IMG/VR virus record: IMGVR_UViG_3300042895_000395
Location: 1 to 29,595 of that record
Source: a virus
Length of the DNA stretch: 29,595 nt
Strand: one strand, 5' to 3'
In this document: one piece after another, positions 1-6,597 of the stretch
Layout: the number at the start of each line of letters is the position of its first letter
Numbering within the stretch: the first letter of the stretch is position 1
Notes under the pieces: generated by a model
The model's database searches: none
Seen by the model: the letters and a program-made list of their open reading frames with translations, nothing else
What the model was told of the DNA's origin: nothing
Translations under genes and position numbers: made by a program

Positions 1-1
1 C

Positions 2-73
2 CGAGTAGACATAAGCTGCGGTAAGTGTATATACAAGTATAGCGTAAAGCTATTTGATAAATATTTAAAATGA
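2..73 (+). CDS. 3' end of an unidentified gene (partial)
   Basis: An open frame enters from the left edge and stops with TGA at 71-73, overlapping the next start as ATGA, the coupling used throughout this genome. Only 23 residues are visible. They contain a CGKC pair followed by a basic/hydrophobic tail (LFDKYLK at the end). A CxxC near the C-terminus would fit a metal- or Fe-S-binding enzyme, for instance a phage PAPS-reductase-like protein, but too little is present to assign one. Confidence 0.6.
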   Translation, partial: RVDISCGKCIYKYSVKLFDKYLK

Positions 74-594
74 AATTAAGCGAAATAAAATCTAACCCTA
101 ATAACCCGAGAGTTATTAAAGACCATAAGTTCGAGAAGCTAAAAAAATCAATTAGCGAGTTCCCTAAAATGATGGAGCTTAGACCTATGGTTATAAACGA
201 GGATAATATAGTCTTAGGCGGTAATATGCGTTTAAAGGCATTAAAAGACTTAGGATATAAAGAAGTACCTGAAGAATGGGTAAAGCGAGCCAGCGACCTT
301 ACAGAGGATGAAACAAGGCGTTTCATAATTGCGGACAATGTAGGCTTTGGAGAACACGACTGGGAGATGCTTGCTAATGAATGGAATGTTGAGGAGTTAG
401 AAGATTGGGGATTAGATGGCTTTCCTTTTGAGGAAGTAACAGAGTTAAAGTCAGAAGATGATTTAAAAGATTTATCAAGTAGTATAAATAATTTATATAG
501 AATAGAAGTTATTTGCTCAGACGAAGAAGAACAAGAAAATACTTATAATAAACTTTTAGAGCAAGGATTTGAATGCCGACTTTTGACATTATAA
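70..594 (+). CDS. ParB/sulfiredoxin-like domain protein
   Basis: A 174-residue protein with a ParB N-terminal-type fold. It shows NPNNPR at residues 9-14, the nucleotide-binding-type motif GGNMRLKAL at 50-58 (the GGHRR-like box of ParB) and FIIADN at 85-90. No ParB-type helix-turn-helix follows. From about residue 120 there is an acidic linker and a small beta-alpha-beta-like tail ending ECRLLTL. Phage ParB-like proteins of this size usually sit beside DNA methylases or other DNA-modification genes and may act as nucleases or CTP/ATP-dependent DNA-binding proteins; which applies here cannot be read from sequence. The last 22 nt overlap the next gene. From about position 440 the DNA becomes more A/T-rich, like that next gene, so the C-terminal tail may have arrived with it. 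Confidence 0.75.
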   Translation: MKLSEIKSNPNNPRVIKDHKFEKLKKSISEFPKMMELRPMVINEDNIVLGGNMRLKALKDLGYKEVPEEWVKRASDLTEDETRRFIIADNVGFGEHDWEMLANEWNVEELEDWGLDGFPFEEVTELKSEDDLKDLSSSINNLYRIEVICSDEEEQENTYNKLLEQGFECRLLTL

Positions 595-1661
595 AAGAAG
601 TAAAGCCAAAGCAAACTTTTAGAGTTGCTTCAGTGATTGGTAAATTCGATTTACAATCAGAACACATTATAGAACATTTTAAAGGTAATATTGATATTCC
701 AGAAAAATGGCAGATAGGTTTAATAGTAGGTAAAAGCGGTACTGGTAAAACTACAATAGCAAAGCAATTATTTGAAGATGCTTACATAACTTCGTATAAT
801 TACGATAAAGAAACTATTTTGGATGATATGCCAAAAGAATGTAGTTTAGAAGATATAACTTCCGCTTTTAATTCCGTTGGTTTTTCAAGTCCACCAAGCT
901 GGTTAAAGCCTTATTCTGTTTTATCTAATGGACAAAAAATGAGAGTAGATTTAGCGAGAGCTATATTAGAAAAAAACGATTTATTTGTCTTTGATGAATT
1001 TACAAGCGTAGTAGATAGAAATGTAGCTCAAATAGGTTCTTTTGCGATGCAAAAAGCAATAAGAAAAACCAAAAAACAATTTATAGCAGTTACTTGTCAT
1101 TCAGATGTTGAAGATTGGCTTTTACCTGATTGGATATTTAATACTGATACTATGACCTTTCATTTGCTTGAAGGGCAAAAAAAAAATAGACCAAAAATTA
1201 ATTTTGAAATATACCAAACAAGAGATAAGTCAATATGGAAAATGTTTGCTAAACATCACTATTTAAGTCATACTCATAATAACGCAGCAAATGTTTTTAT
1301 AGCAATGATAAACGGAGAGATAGCTGGGTTTTTAAGTGTGTTACATTTCCCTCATCCTAAAGTTAAAAATATGAAAAAAGTTCATAGATTAGTTATTTTA
1401 CCCGATTATCAAGGAGCAGGAATAGGGTTAAAATTATTGAATGAAGTAGGTACATTTTACAAAAAAGATAAATGGAGATTTAATATAGTTACATCAGCAC
1501 CAAGTTTAATTTATGCTTTAAAAAAATCAAATGAATGGGCGTGTACACATTATGGAAGAAATACTCCACATAAAGGAGATTTAAAAAGTAATGTTGAAAA
1601 TTTAACAAGTGGCTCTGAAAATAGAATAACCGCATCTTTTGAATTAAAAGAAATAAAATGA
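573..1661 (+). CDS. ABC-type ATPase fused to GNAT acetyltransferase-like domain
   Basis: A 362-residue two-domain protein. The N-terminal ABC ATPase has Walker A GKSGTGKT (53-60), signature LSNGQ (117-121), Walker B DLFVFDE (136-142) and an H-loop histidine in TCHSD (176). It has no membrane segment, so it is not a transporter. The C-terminal domain (about 210-362) is GNAT-like: HHYL at 228-231 and the acyl-CoA loop LPDYQGAGIG at 276-285. The Mu Mom DNA-modification enzyme belongs to the GNAT superfamily, so a role in modifying phage DNA, with the ATPase acting on DNA or the reaction, is an inference from fold and from the ParB-like neighbour. Base composition is clearly more A/T-rich than the terminase and tail genes (GAA, AGA, TTT codons prevail), suggesting separate acquisition. 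It starts inside the ParB-like gene and ends ATGA with terminase. Confidence 0.85.
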   Translation: MPTFDIIKEVKPKQTFRVASVIGKFDLQSEHIIEHFKGNIDIPEKWQIGLIVGKSGTGKTTIAKQLFEDAYITSYNYDKETILDDMPKECSLEDITSAFNSVGFSSPPSWLKPYSVLSNGQKMRVDLARAILEKNDLFVFDEFTSVVDRNVAQIGSFAMQKAIRKTKKQFIAVTCHSDVEDWLLPDWIFNTDTMTFHLLEGQKKNRPKINFEIYQTRDKSIWKMFAKHHYLSHTHNNAANVFIAMINGEIAGFLSVLHFPHPKVKNMKKVHRLVILPDYQGAGIGLKLLNEVGTFYKKDKWRFNIVTSAPSLIYALKKSNEWACTHYGRNTPHKGDLKSNVENLTSGSENRITASFELKEIK

Positions 1662-2038
1662 ACCAACAAAATCCAACATTAAAAAGGGCTATGATAGAGG
1701 CTTTAGAAAAGTCACTCGGTATAGTTACCTCAGCTTGTAAATCAGTTGGGATAAATAGGTCTACTCACTACGACTGGCTAAAGACTGACGAGGACTATAA
1801 AGCCGAGGTAGAAAGTATAGAAGATATTGCGATAGACTTTGCAGAGAGTCAACTTCATAAACAGATAAAAGACGGCAACCCTACAAGCACTATTTTCTAC
1901 TTAAAGACTAAAGCTAAAAAGAGAGGTTATATTGAGCGTCAAGAGATACACCAAGAGACAACCTACAAGAGCCTCGATATTAATATAATTGATACTGGCA
2001 TACCTTTAGCATCAAGCGAGAAAGATATACTTGATTAA
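1658..2038 (+). CDS. terS: terminase small subunit
   Basis: A 126-residue protein with an N-terminal helix-turn-helix (about 21-50: GIVTSACKSVGINRSTHYDW) followed by an amphipathic segment, AIDFAESQLHKQIKDGNP, and a charged stretch KAKKRGYIERQE. This is the layout of small terminase subunits that recognise the packaging site and form a ring on DNA. Position directly before the large subunit supports the call. It overlaps the ABC/GNAT gene by 4 nt (ATGA), and its stop overlaps the TTG start of the next gene. Confidence 0.85.
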   Translation: MNQQNPTLKRAMIEALEKSLGIVTSACKSVGINRSTHYDWLKTDEDYKAEVESIEDIAIDFAESQLHKQIKDGNPTSTIFYLKTKAKKRGYIERQEIHQETTYKSLDINIIDTGIPLASSEKDILD

Positions 2039-2396
2039 CACCAGCTCAGTATATCGAAGCAATTTTGCAGCTACTGCGGATATCGTAGTTAATCAGGGTG
2101 GAACATCTTGTTTTGCTGGGACTCAATGCGTAGTTACCTCAGAGGGTTCTAAACCGATTAAAGACATAGAGGTAGGAGATTTAGTTAAATGCTATGACGA
2201 GGCTAAAAAGTCTATCGAGTGGCGTAAGGTATTAAATAAGTTTAAGTACGATAATAGCAAAAGAACTATTAAAGTAACGCTAAAAAATGGGCAGACAATT
2301 ATAGCTACTGAAGACCACAAATTTTATTACGAGGGCGGTTGGTATTCTCTAAAATATATACTATCTTTACAAAATGGAACATTGGAAAAAGATTAA
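2031..2396 (+). CDS. terL: terminase large subunit, N-terminal piece fused to N-half of a split intein
   Basis: 121 residues in two parts. Residues 1-26 are the TerL N-extein and end NQGGTS, the first half of a Walker A P-loop. Residues 27-121 are an intein N-half of 95 residues: it begins with the nucleophile Cys27 (CFAGTQCVVTSEG, block A), continues KDIEVGDLV, and has block B with ATEDH (T93, H96) then KFYYEGGWYSL. The frame stops at 2396, just after block B, where endonuclease domains normally sit or where natural split inteins break. The complementary half is encoded at 2888-4090 in another frame. The only plausible start is TTG at 2031, inside the terS stop; an in-frame TAG lies at 2007-2009 and no ATG follows it. 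Joined to the second piece, the extein reads GGTS+SGKT, an intact P-loop. Confidence 0.88.
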   Translation: MINTSSVYRSNFAATADIVVNQGGTSCFAGTQCVVTSEGSKPIKDIEVGDLVKCYDEAKKSIEWRKVLNKFKYDNSKRTIKVTLKNGQTIIATEDHKFYYEGGWYSLKYILSLQNGTLEKD

Positions 2397-2895
2397 AGGT
2401 TTTAGCGATTACGAGGCGAGTACTCTTGGTAGATTAAGAAGTCTAAACTACAAGCGAACTAACAAGGTTAAAGTTTTAAAGCCTTCTATAAGTGGAGGGT
2501 ATTTAAAGACTATGCTAAAAGACGATAGCGGTAAATATAGAAGCTCTTACGTACACAAATTCGTATGCCTTGCTTTCTTAGGCGATAGACCTACTAAGTA
2601 TGAGATAAACCATATAGACGGATTAAAGATAAATAACTCTATTGAAAACTTGGAGTATATTACTAAGTCTGAAAATATAAAACACGCTTACAAACTTGGG
2701 CTAATATCTGTAAAGGTGGGCAGCTCTAATGGAATGGCTAAACTAACCGAGTCAGATGTTTTAGAGATAAGAGAACACGCAGCAAATAGCGGGCGTTATT
2801 ATGGCAGACAAGTGCTTGCAGAAAAATACAAAGTTTCTGAATGCACAATAAAAGAGGTAGTATCTAAAAGAAGAGGCAAGTTCTATAATGTTTGA
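2374..2895 (+). CDS. free-standing HNH homing endonuclease (NUMOD4 + HNH) between the split-intein halves
   Basis: 173 residues. The N-terminus is NUMOD4-like (WKKIKGFSDYEASTLGRLRSL spans residues 4-24), which is where such free-standing enzymes usually start, so ATG 2374 is convincing. The HNH core runs from H61 through INHIDG (78-83) and NN (87-88) to the NLEY..T..EN..HA motif (92-105). The C-terminal part, AKLTESDVLEIREH then a helix-turn-helix-like LAEKYKVSECTIKEVVSKRR, is a typical DNA-binding tail of phage HNH enzymes. It overlaps the upstream intein half by 23 nt and the downstream one by 8 nt (ATGTTTGA), and is in a third reading frame. The expected role is to cut an uninterrupted terL allele so that the split intein and the enzyme gene spread together. 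Confidence 0.9.
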   Translation: MEHWKKIKGFSDYEASTLGRLRSLNYKRTNKVKVLKPSISGGYLKTMLKDDSGKYRSSYVHKFVCLAFLGDRPTKYEINHIDGLKINNSIENLEYITKSENIKHAYKLGLISVKVGSSNGMAKLTESDVLEIREHAANSGRYYGRQVLAEKYKVSECTIKEVVSKRRGKFYNV

Positions 2896-4090
2896 TTTAA
2901 GCCAAGTAGAAAGCTGGGAGTATGTAGAAGAGCAAATAGTCTACGATATAGAAGTAGAGGACTGCCATAACTATTTTTTAGATGTAGGCTTTGATGTCTT
3001 AGTTCATAACTCAGGAAAAACTTACGCTATACTCCAAGTGCTATTCTCAAAAGCAATAGCAGACACTTGCACTATAACCGTAGTAGGTCAAGATATACCT
3101 AACTTAAAAGTAGGAGCTTTAAGAGATGCTATCGACATTCATAATGCAGATGAGGCTATTAAGCAGCAAGTAACTTTCTACAATCGCTCAGATAGGGTAT
3201 TCACTTTTAAGAATGGGTCTATCATAGAGTTCAATTCTTATGATAACGAGCAAGACGCAAAGTCAGGTAAGAGAGATTATCTATTCGTAAACGAGGCAAA
3301 CGGAATACCCTACAATATATTTGAGCAGTTAAGCCTACGTACTCGCAAGCAAGTCTATTTAGACTATAACCCTGATACAAGCTTTTGGGTTCACGACAAA
3401 ATAATACCTATGCCGAACGCTGAGTTAATAATCTCAGACCATAGGCACAATCCTTTTTTAAGTGATAAGATACGCGAAAAGATAGAAGCTCTAAAAGATA
3501 AGGACTTAGACTTATGGAAGGTATACGCTCGAGGTCGTACCGGTAAGATAGAAGGGCTAATCTTAAAAAAGTGGTACGTATTAAACGAGAGCTTTGACGA
3601 TAAAAACTTAATAGGATATGGCATTGACTTTGGTTTCACTAATGACCCTACTACTTTAGTAGAGGTAAGGCTTCAAGACGGCGAGTTATGGGTAAAGGAG
3701 TTAATATATGAGACTGGGCTAACAAATAGAGATATAAGCGATAGAATGGAGGCTTTAGGCATAAGCAAAGGAGCTTTGATAGTGGCAGATAGTGCCGAGC
3801 CTAAAAGTATAGAAGAGCTTAGGCGTTTACGCTGGACTATTGACGGGGTTAAGAAGGGAGCAGATAGTATAATGTTTGGAATTAACTTGCTAAAAGGTTA
3901 TTCAATTAACGTACATTCGTCAAGTAAAAATTTAATAAAAGAATTGGAGCAGTATAAGTGGAAGGTAGACAGAAACGGAGATAGTTTAAACGTTCCGATA
4001 GACGGCTATAATCACGCAATAGACGCACTTAGGTATTTAATAATGCACAAATTTAGTAAGAAAGGATATGGAACATACAAAGTTATCTAA
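2888..4090 (+). CDS. terL: C-half of split intein fused to terminase large subunit (ATPase-nuclease)
   Basis: 400 residues. Residues 1-41 are an intein C-half: block F VYDIEVEDCHNYFL (18-31) and block G VLVHN (37-41), with penultimate His40 and terminal Asn41, followed by Ser42 as the +1 residue. The TerL C-extein then begins SGKTYAILQ. Further TerL motifs are the Walker B-like YLFVNEAN (131-138), LDYNPD (158-163), nuclease acidic residues in GIDFGFTNDPT (D247), IVADSAEP (D301) and NHAIDALRY (D379). After splicing with the 26-residue N-extein the enzyme would be 385 residues, a normal length for this family. The ATG at 2888 overlaps the stop of the HNH gene; an in-frame TAG at 2858-2860 excludes a longer form. 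Confidence 0.92.
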   Translation: MFDLSQVESWEYVEEQIVYDIEVEDCHNYFLDVGFDVLVHNSGKTYAILQVLFSKAIADTCTITVVGQDIPNLKVGALRDAIDIHNADEAIKQQVTFYNRSDRVFTFKNGSIIEFNSYDNEQDAKSGKRDYLFVNEANGIPYNIFEQLSLRTRKQVYLDYNPDTSFWVHDKIIPMPNAELIISDHRHNPFLSDKIREKIEALKDKDLDLWKVYARGRTGKIEGLILKKWYVLNESFDDKNLIGYGIDFGFTNDPTTLVEVRLQDGELWVKELIYETGLTNRDISDRMEALGISKGALIVADSAEPKSIEELRRLRWTIDGVKKGADSIMFGINLLKGYSINVHSSSKNLIKELEQYKWKVDRNGDSLNVPIDGYNHAIDALRYLIMHKFSKKGYGTYKVI

Positions 4091-4664
4091 GATTACCGTA
4101 GGACAATACCAGCTACTTAACGAGATAGATAGCACGCTGCCCGTAATGGAGCAGAACATCTACGCAGTAGCAGCAATAAGGGATATTACTTACGAGGAGG
4201 CAAGTAAGGTTAAGCTAAAAGACTTCGGGTTAATGATGGCAGAGCTTGGGGAGTTTAATATTAAGCAGTTAGAGAAGCTAAAAATTAATAGCAGAGTAAT
4301 ACTTGACGGAAGCGTTTATCATATAGAGCATAAACCCGAAAAGCTAACAAGCGGTCAGCTTCTTGACATAATCAATATTAGAAGTAAGTACTCAGGCGAA
4401 GGCGTTAAGGTTATGGATTTACTCTTAGCAGCTATAAGCAAGCCCGAAGGCAAAAACTACGGAGACGATAACCTCAGCTTAAATGAGCGAGCAGCTTTAA
4501 TACGAGGAACGGAATTAGACAAGGTATGGAATATCTTTGTTTTTTTTTGGAATCTTTGGAACGATTACTTGAACAATACCGAGGACTCTTTGAGCAAGTG
4601 GATGAAGGACACTCTGAAGATGACGCGGGAGATTTTGGACAACGATGGGGACTATTCAGCATAA
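4068..4664 (+). CDS. probable tail assembly chaperone, G-like
   Basis: 198 residues, mostly helical. It begins SKITVGQYQLLNEI and contains a middle segment YEEASKVKLKDFGLMMAELGEF, reminiscent of Bacteroidota phage tail-assembly chaperones. At 4540-4548 lies a run of nine T, and a -1 slip there would continue into a second frame open to 4789. This is the G/GT arrangement known from lambda-type phages, where a minority frameshift product carries an extra domain that binds the tape measure. The unshifted frame ends with 38 further residues after the slip site. The start overlaps the terL end by 23 nt. The position directly after terL and far from the tape measure is unusual for a chaperone, so the call is tentative. 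Confidence 0.55.
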   Translation: MEHTKLSKITVGQYQLLNEIDSTLPVMEQNIYAVAAIRDITYEEASKVKLKDFGLMMAELGEFNIKQLEKLKINSRVILDGSVYHIEHKPEKLTSGQLLDIINIRSKYSGEGVKVMDLLLAAISKPEGKNYGDDNLSLNERAALIRGTELDKVWNIFVFFWNLWNDYLNNTEDSLSKWMKDTLKMTREILDNDGDYSA

Positions 4665-4789
4665 TAGAGGCTATGTCTAAACTCCACAATATAAGCATAA
4701 ATGAAACAACTAAACTTGGAGCGATTGAGTTCCTTAACTGGTGGGCTTATATGGTAGAGAAAGCTAACTACGAAAAGAATGCAAAATAA
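4526..4789 (+). CDS. frameshift (-1) extension of the chaperone, GT-like
   Basis: This frame overlaps the chaperone gene. It probably has no independent start; the internal ATG at 4526 merely lies before the slip site. After a -1 shift at the T run the product would be about 240 residues: the first 160 of the upstream gene plus 80 from here (from TTG at 4547). The added domain has a coiled-coil-like LESLERLLEQYRGLFEQ, an acidic patch, then FGQRWGLFSIIEAMSKL and ETTKLGAIEFLNWWAYM, which resembles the conserved C-terminal part of Bacteroidota phage tail chaperones. A simple sequencing error in the T run would give one continuous gene instead. Its end overlaps the next start at 4779. Confidence 0.5.
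   Translation: MEYLCFFLESLERLLEQYRGLFEQVDEGHSEDDAGDFGQRWGLFSIIEAMSKLHNISINETTKLGAIEFLNWWAYMVEKANYEKNAK
4540..4548 (+). other. candidate -1 ribosomal slippery site (T9)
   Basis: Nine consecutive T between G4539 and G4549. In the chaperone frame the codons are GTT TTT TTT TGG, so tandem TTT codons can re-pair one base back as TTT TTT and continue TTG GAA. Both frames stay open beyond this point (to 4664 and 4789). I did not identify a clear stimulatory hairpin by eye. Confidence 0.45.
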
Positions 4790-5312
4790 ATTATACGCTA
4801 ATTTAGATAAGTATTGGCAAACGGTTGTCGATGACTTAGTACAATCCTTAAAAGACGTAGGCAGATACGCAAGCGGGAATACTGCTCAGGCGATAGGAGA
4901 CGGCAACGCTCAGCCCGTAGTAGTAACCGCAAACGGATTTAAGATTACAATAGCAATGCCTGATTATTATGAGTACTTAGACGAGGGCGTAAGCGGAGCT
5001 AAAAACAATACGGGTATATCGAGGTTCAAATACACTAATAAAATGCCACCTATAAAAGCTATACGGAAGTTTATGCTTAATAGAGGTATAAACGCTCCAA
5101 GAACAAGTAACACTAAATCAGGTAAACGGCAAGACGCTGAGAAGATACGAAACGGTATAGCCTTTGCAATAGCTCGCAGCATATTTAACAACGGAACAAA
5201 GCGAACCAACTTTTATAGCAACGTTATAAACGATAAAAAATTAATAGCTTTCGAGCAGATGCTTTTAACTCAGTATAGTGATTACGTTTTAGAAGTAATT
5301 AAGTTAAAATAA
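4779..5312 (+). CDS. HK97 gp10-like / head-tail or tail completion protein
   Basis: 177 residues. It has an N-terminal helix (NLDKYWQTVVDDLVQSLKDVGRYASG), then a beta-rich middle with MPDYYEYLDEGVSGAKNN, and a basic C-terminal part. The pattern of a small protein with a YxYLDEG turn, a PP.kAIrkFM segment and a positively charged surface recalls gp10-type neck/tail completion proteins of siphoviruses, which join head and tail. I cannot separate this from a tail-terminator role. It overlaps the chaperone extension by 11 nt and is followed by a 43-nt gap, one of few in this operon. Confidence 0.5.
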   Translation: MQNKLYANLDKYWQTVVDDLVQSLKDVGRYASGNTAQAIGDGNAQPVVVTANGFKITIAMPDYYEYLDEGVSGAKNNTGISRFKYTNKMPPIKAIRKFMLNRGINAPRTSNTKSGKRQDAEKIRNGIAFAIARSIFNNGTKRTNFYSNVINDKKLIAFEQMLLTQYSDYVLEVIKLK

Positions 5313-5355
5313 TCTCTTATGAGTCCTTTTTTATTTTAGGGCGTATATATAGAAA

Positions 5356-6597
5356 ATGGCTATTACTATCCAAGACCAACCGAGTACAACTTACATAAGA
5401 CCAGCCTTTGCGCCTATTGAGTATTTATTAAGCTCAACAAGTACCGCACAACCTGGCTTTAAAATAGTATGTAAAGTATATCTAAACCCAAGTGGAGCGA
5501 ATACGCTTATAAGCACTCAGCAAATAAACGTAAGACCTTCCACTACTCAGGCTATACTAAGCATCCAAGACGTAGTTAAATCGTTTGTGCCTATTACCTA
5601 CTCAGTACCTAACGGAGATACGGTAGGGCTTATAACAAATACTTTAAATCAATTTAGGGTAACATTTCAGGAGTATTACAACGGAGCTTTACAAGGCTCG
5701 GTAGTTACCTCTAACACTATAAGCTCTTCGGCTGCTTCTCCTAAGTACATTCAATTTGCTTCTAACGAGTGGCAAGATTACCAATTAGCGACAAGCGCAA
5801 CATTTAAAAACCTACTTAGTAATTTTAGTAATACAATACCGGTTATAAACGCTTTTAGTTCTGCTAATAATTGGCTAAAGGTAAAGACTAACCAAAAGAC
5901 TCAAATACAATGGGTACAAAGTGGAGCGACTGCAAATTTTAGAGTATGGATTAAAACACTAAACGCCTCTTTTACTCAAATCTCACTTAGTCAGTTAGAC
6001 TTAGGCACTACCTCAAAGGGTTACTTTGCTTTAGATATTGGAAGGCAAGAAGCCTCTGCTCACGCTTGGGATACTCCGATAGTTTGGACAAACGCCAAAT
6101 ACTACGCAGTAGCTATATACGATGAGTCTACTTTAGAGCTTGTATCTAATGCTTACCTTTATGAGTTAGATAGCTGCGATACTAACTACACACCTTACGA
6201 ACTGCACTGGTTAAATCGTTGGGGAGGCTTTAATAGCTTTGTCTTTGACGGCAAGAGCAACCAAACTACGCAGATAAATAAAACCTTTGCAAAATACTCT
6301 CCCGATAGAGTTAGCGGTAGTACTTTAGTTTATAAAACCTCAGCACAACGTACAAGGGCTTTTAACACCGCTACAAGCGAGAGTTATAATCTTAATAGTA
6401 GATTACTTGAAGACTTCGAGGTAAGTGGCTTAGAAGACCTTATTTCGTCTCCTGAAGTTTATTGGAGAAGTGACGAGGGCTTTGTAAGCGTAAACGTAAG
6501 CGGCAATACCTACCAGCACGCCAAAAGCGAGAACGGATTAGTGTATAGTTTAGCTTTAGATATGACTATTGAAAACTCAGACGAGAGACAATGGTAA
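5356..6597 (+). CDS. tail tip / baseplate structural protein
   Basis: 413 residues, beta-rich with few charged helices, and with Thr/Ser/Asn-rich strands throughout. The motif YELHWLNRWGGFNSFVFDGK (about 278-297) followed by a segment on SPDRVSGSTLVYKTSAQR and SPEVYW is characteristic of a protein that repeatedly lies next to the large hub-like gene in Bacteroidota phages. I infer a distal-tail or baseplate role from that neighbourhood; there is no enzymatic motif. The 3' end overlaps the next gene by 7 nt. Confidence 0.6.
   Translation: MAITIQDQPSTTYIRPAFAPIEYLLSSTSTAQPGFKIVCKVYLNPSGANTLISTQQINVRPSTTQAILSIQDVVKSFVPITYSVPNGDTVGLITNTLNQFRVTFQEYYNGALQGSVVTSNTISSSAASPKYIQFASNEWQDYQLATSATFKNLLSNFSNTIPVINAFSSANNWLKVKTNQKTQIQWVQSGATANFRVWIKTLNASFTQISLSQLDLGTTSKGYFALDIGRQEASAHAWDTPIVWTNAKYYAVAIYDESTLELVSNAYLYELDSCDTNYTPYELHWLNRWGGFNSFVFDGKSNQTTQINKTFAKYSPDRVSGSTLVYKTSAQRTRAFNTATSESYNLNSRLLEDFEVSGLEDLISSPEVYWRSDEGFVSVNVSGNTYQHAKSENGLVYSLALDMTIENSDERQW

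Noticed and set aside
2031-4090. Reading the split terL as sequencing frameshifts in an ordinary intein
   Set aside because: It cannot be fully excluded, but two independent errors would have to fall exactly where the HNH gene has its own ATG and where an ATG overlaps its stop; block boundaries and overlaps look evolved.
5313-5355. Possible terminator in CTCTTATGAG with T-rich DNA after it
   Set aside because: Only a 3-bp stem; too weak to call.
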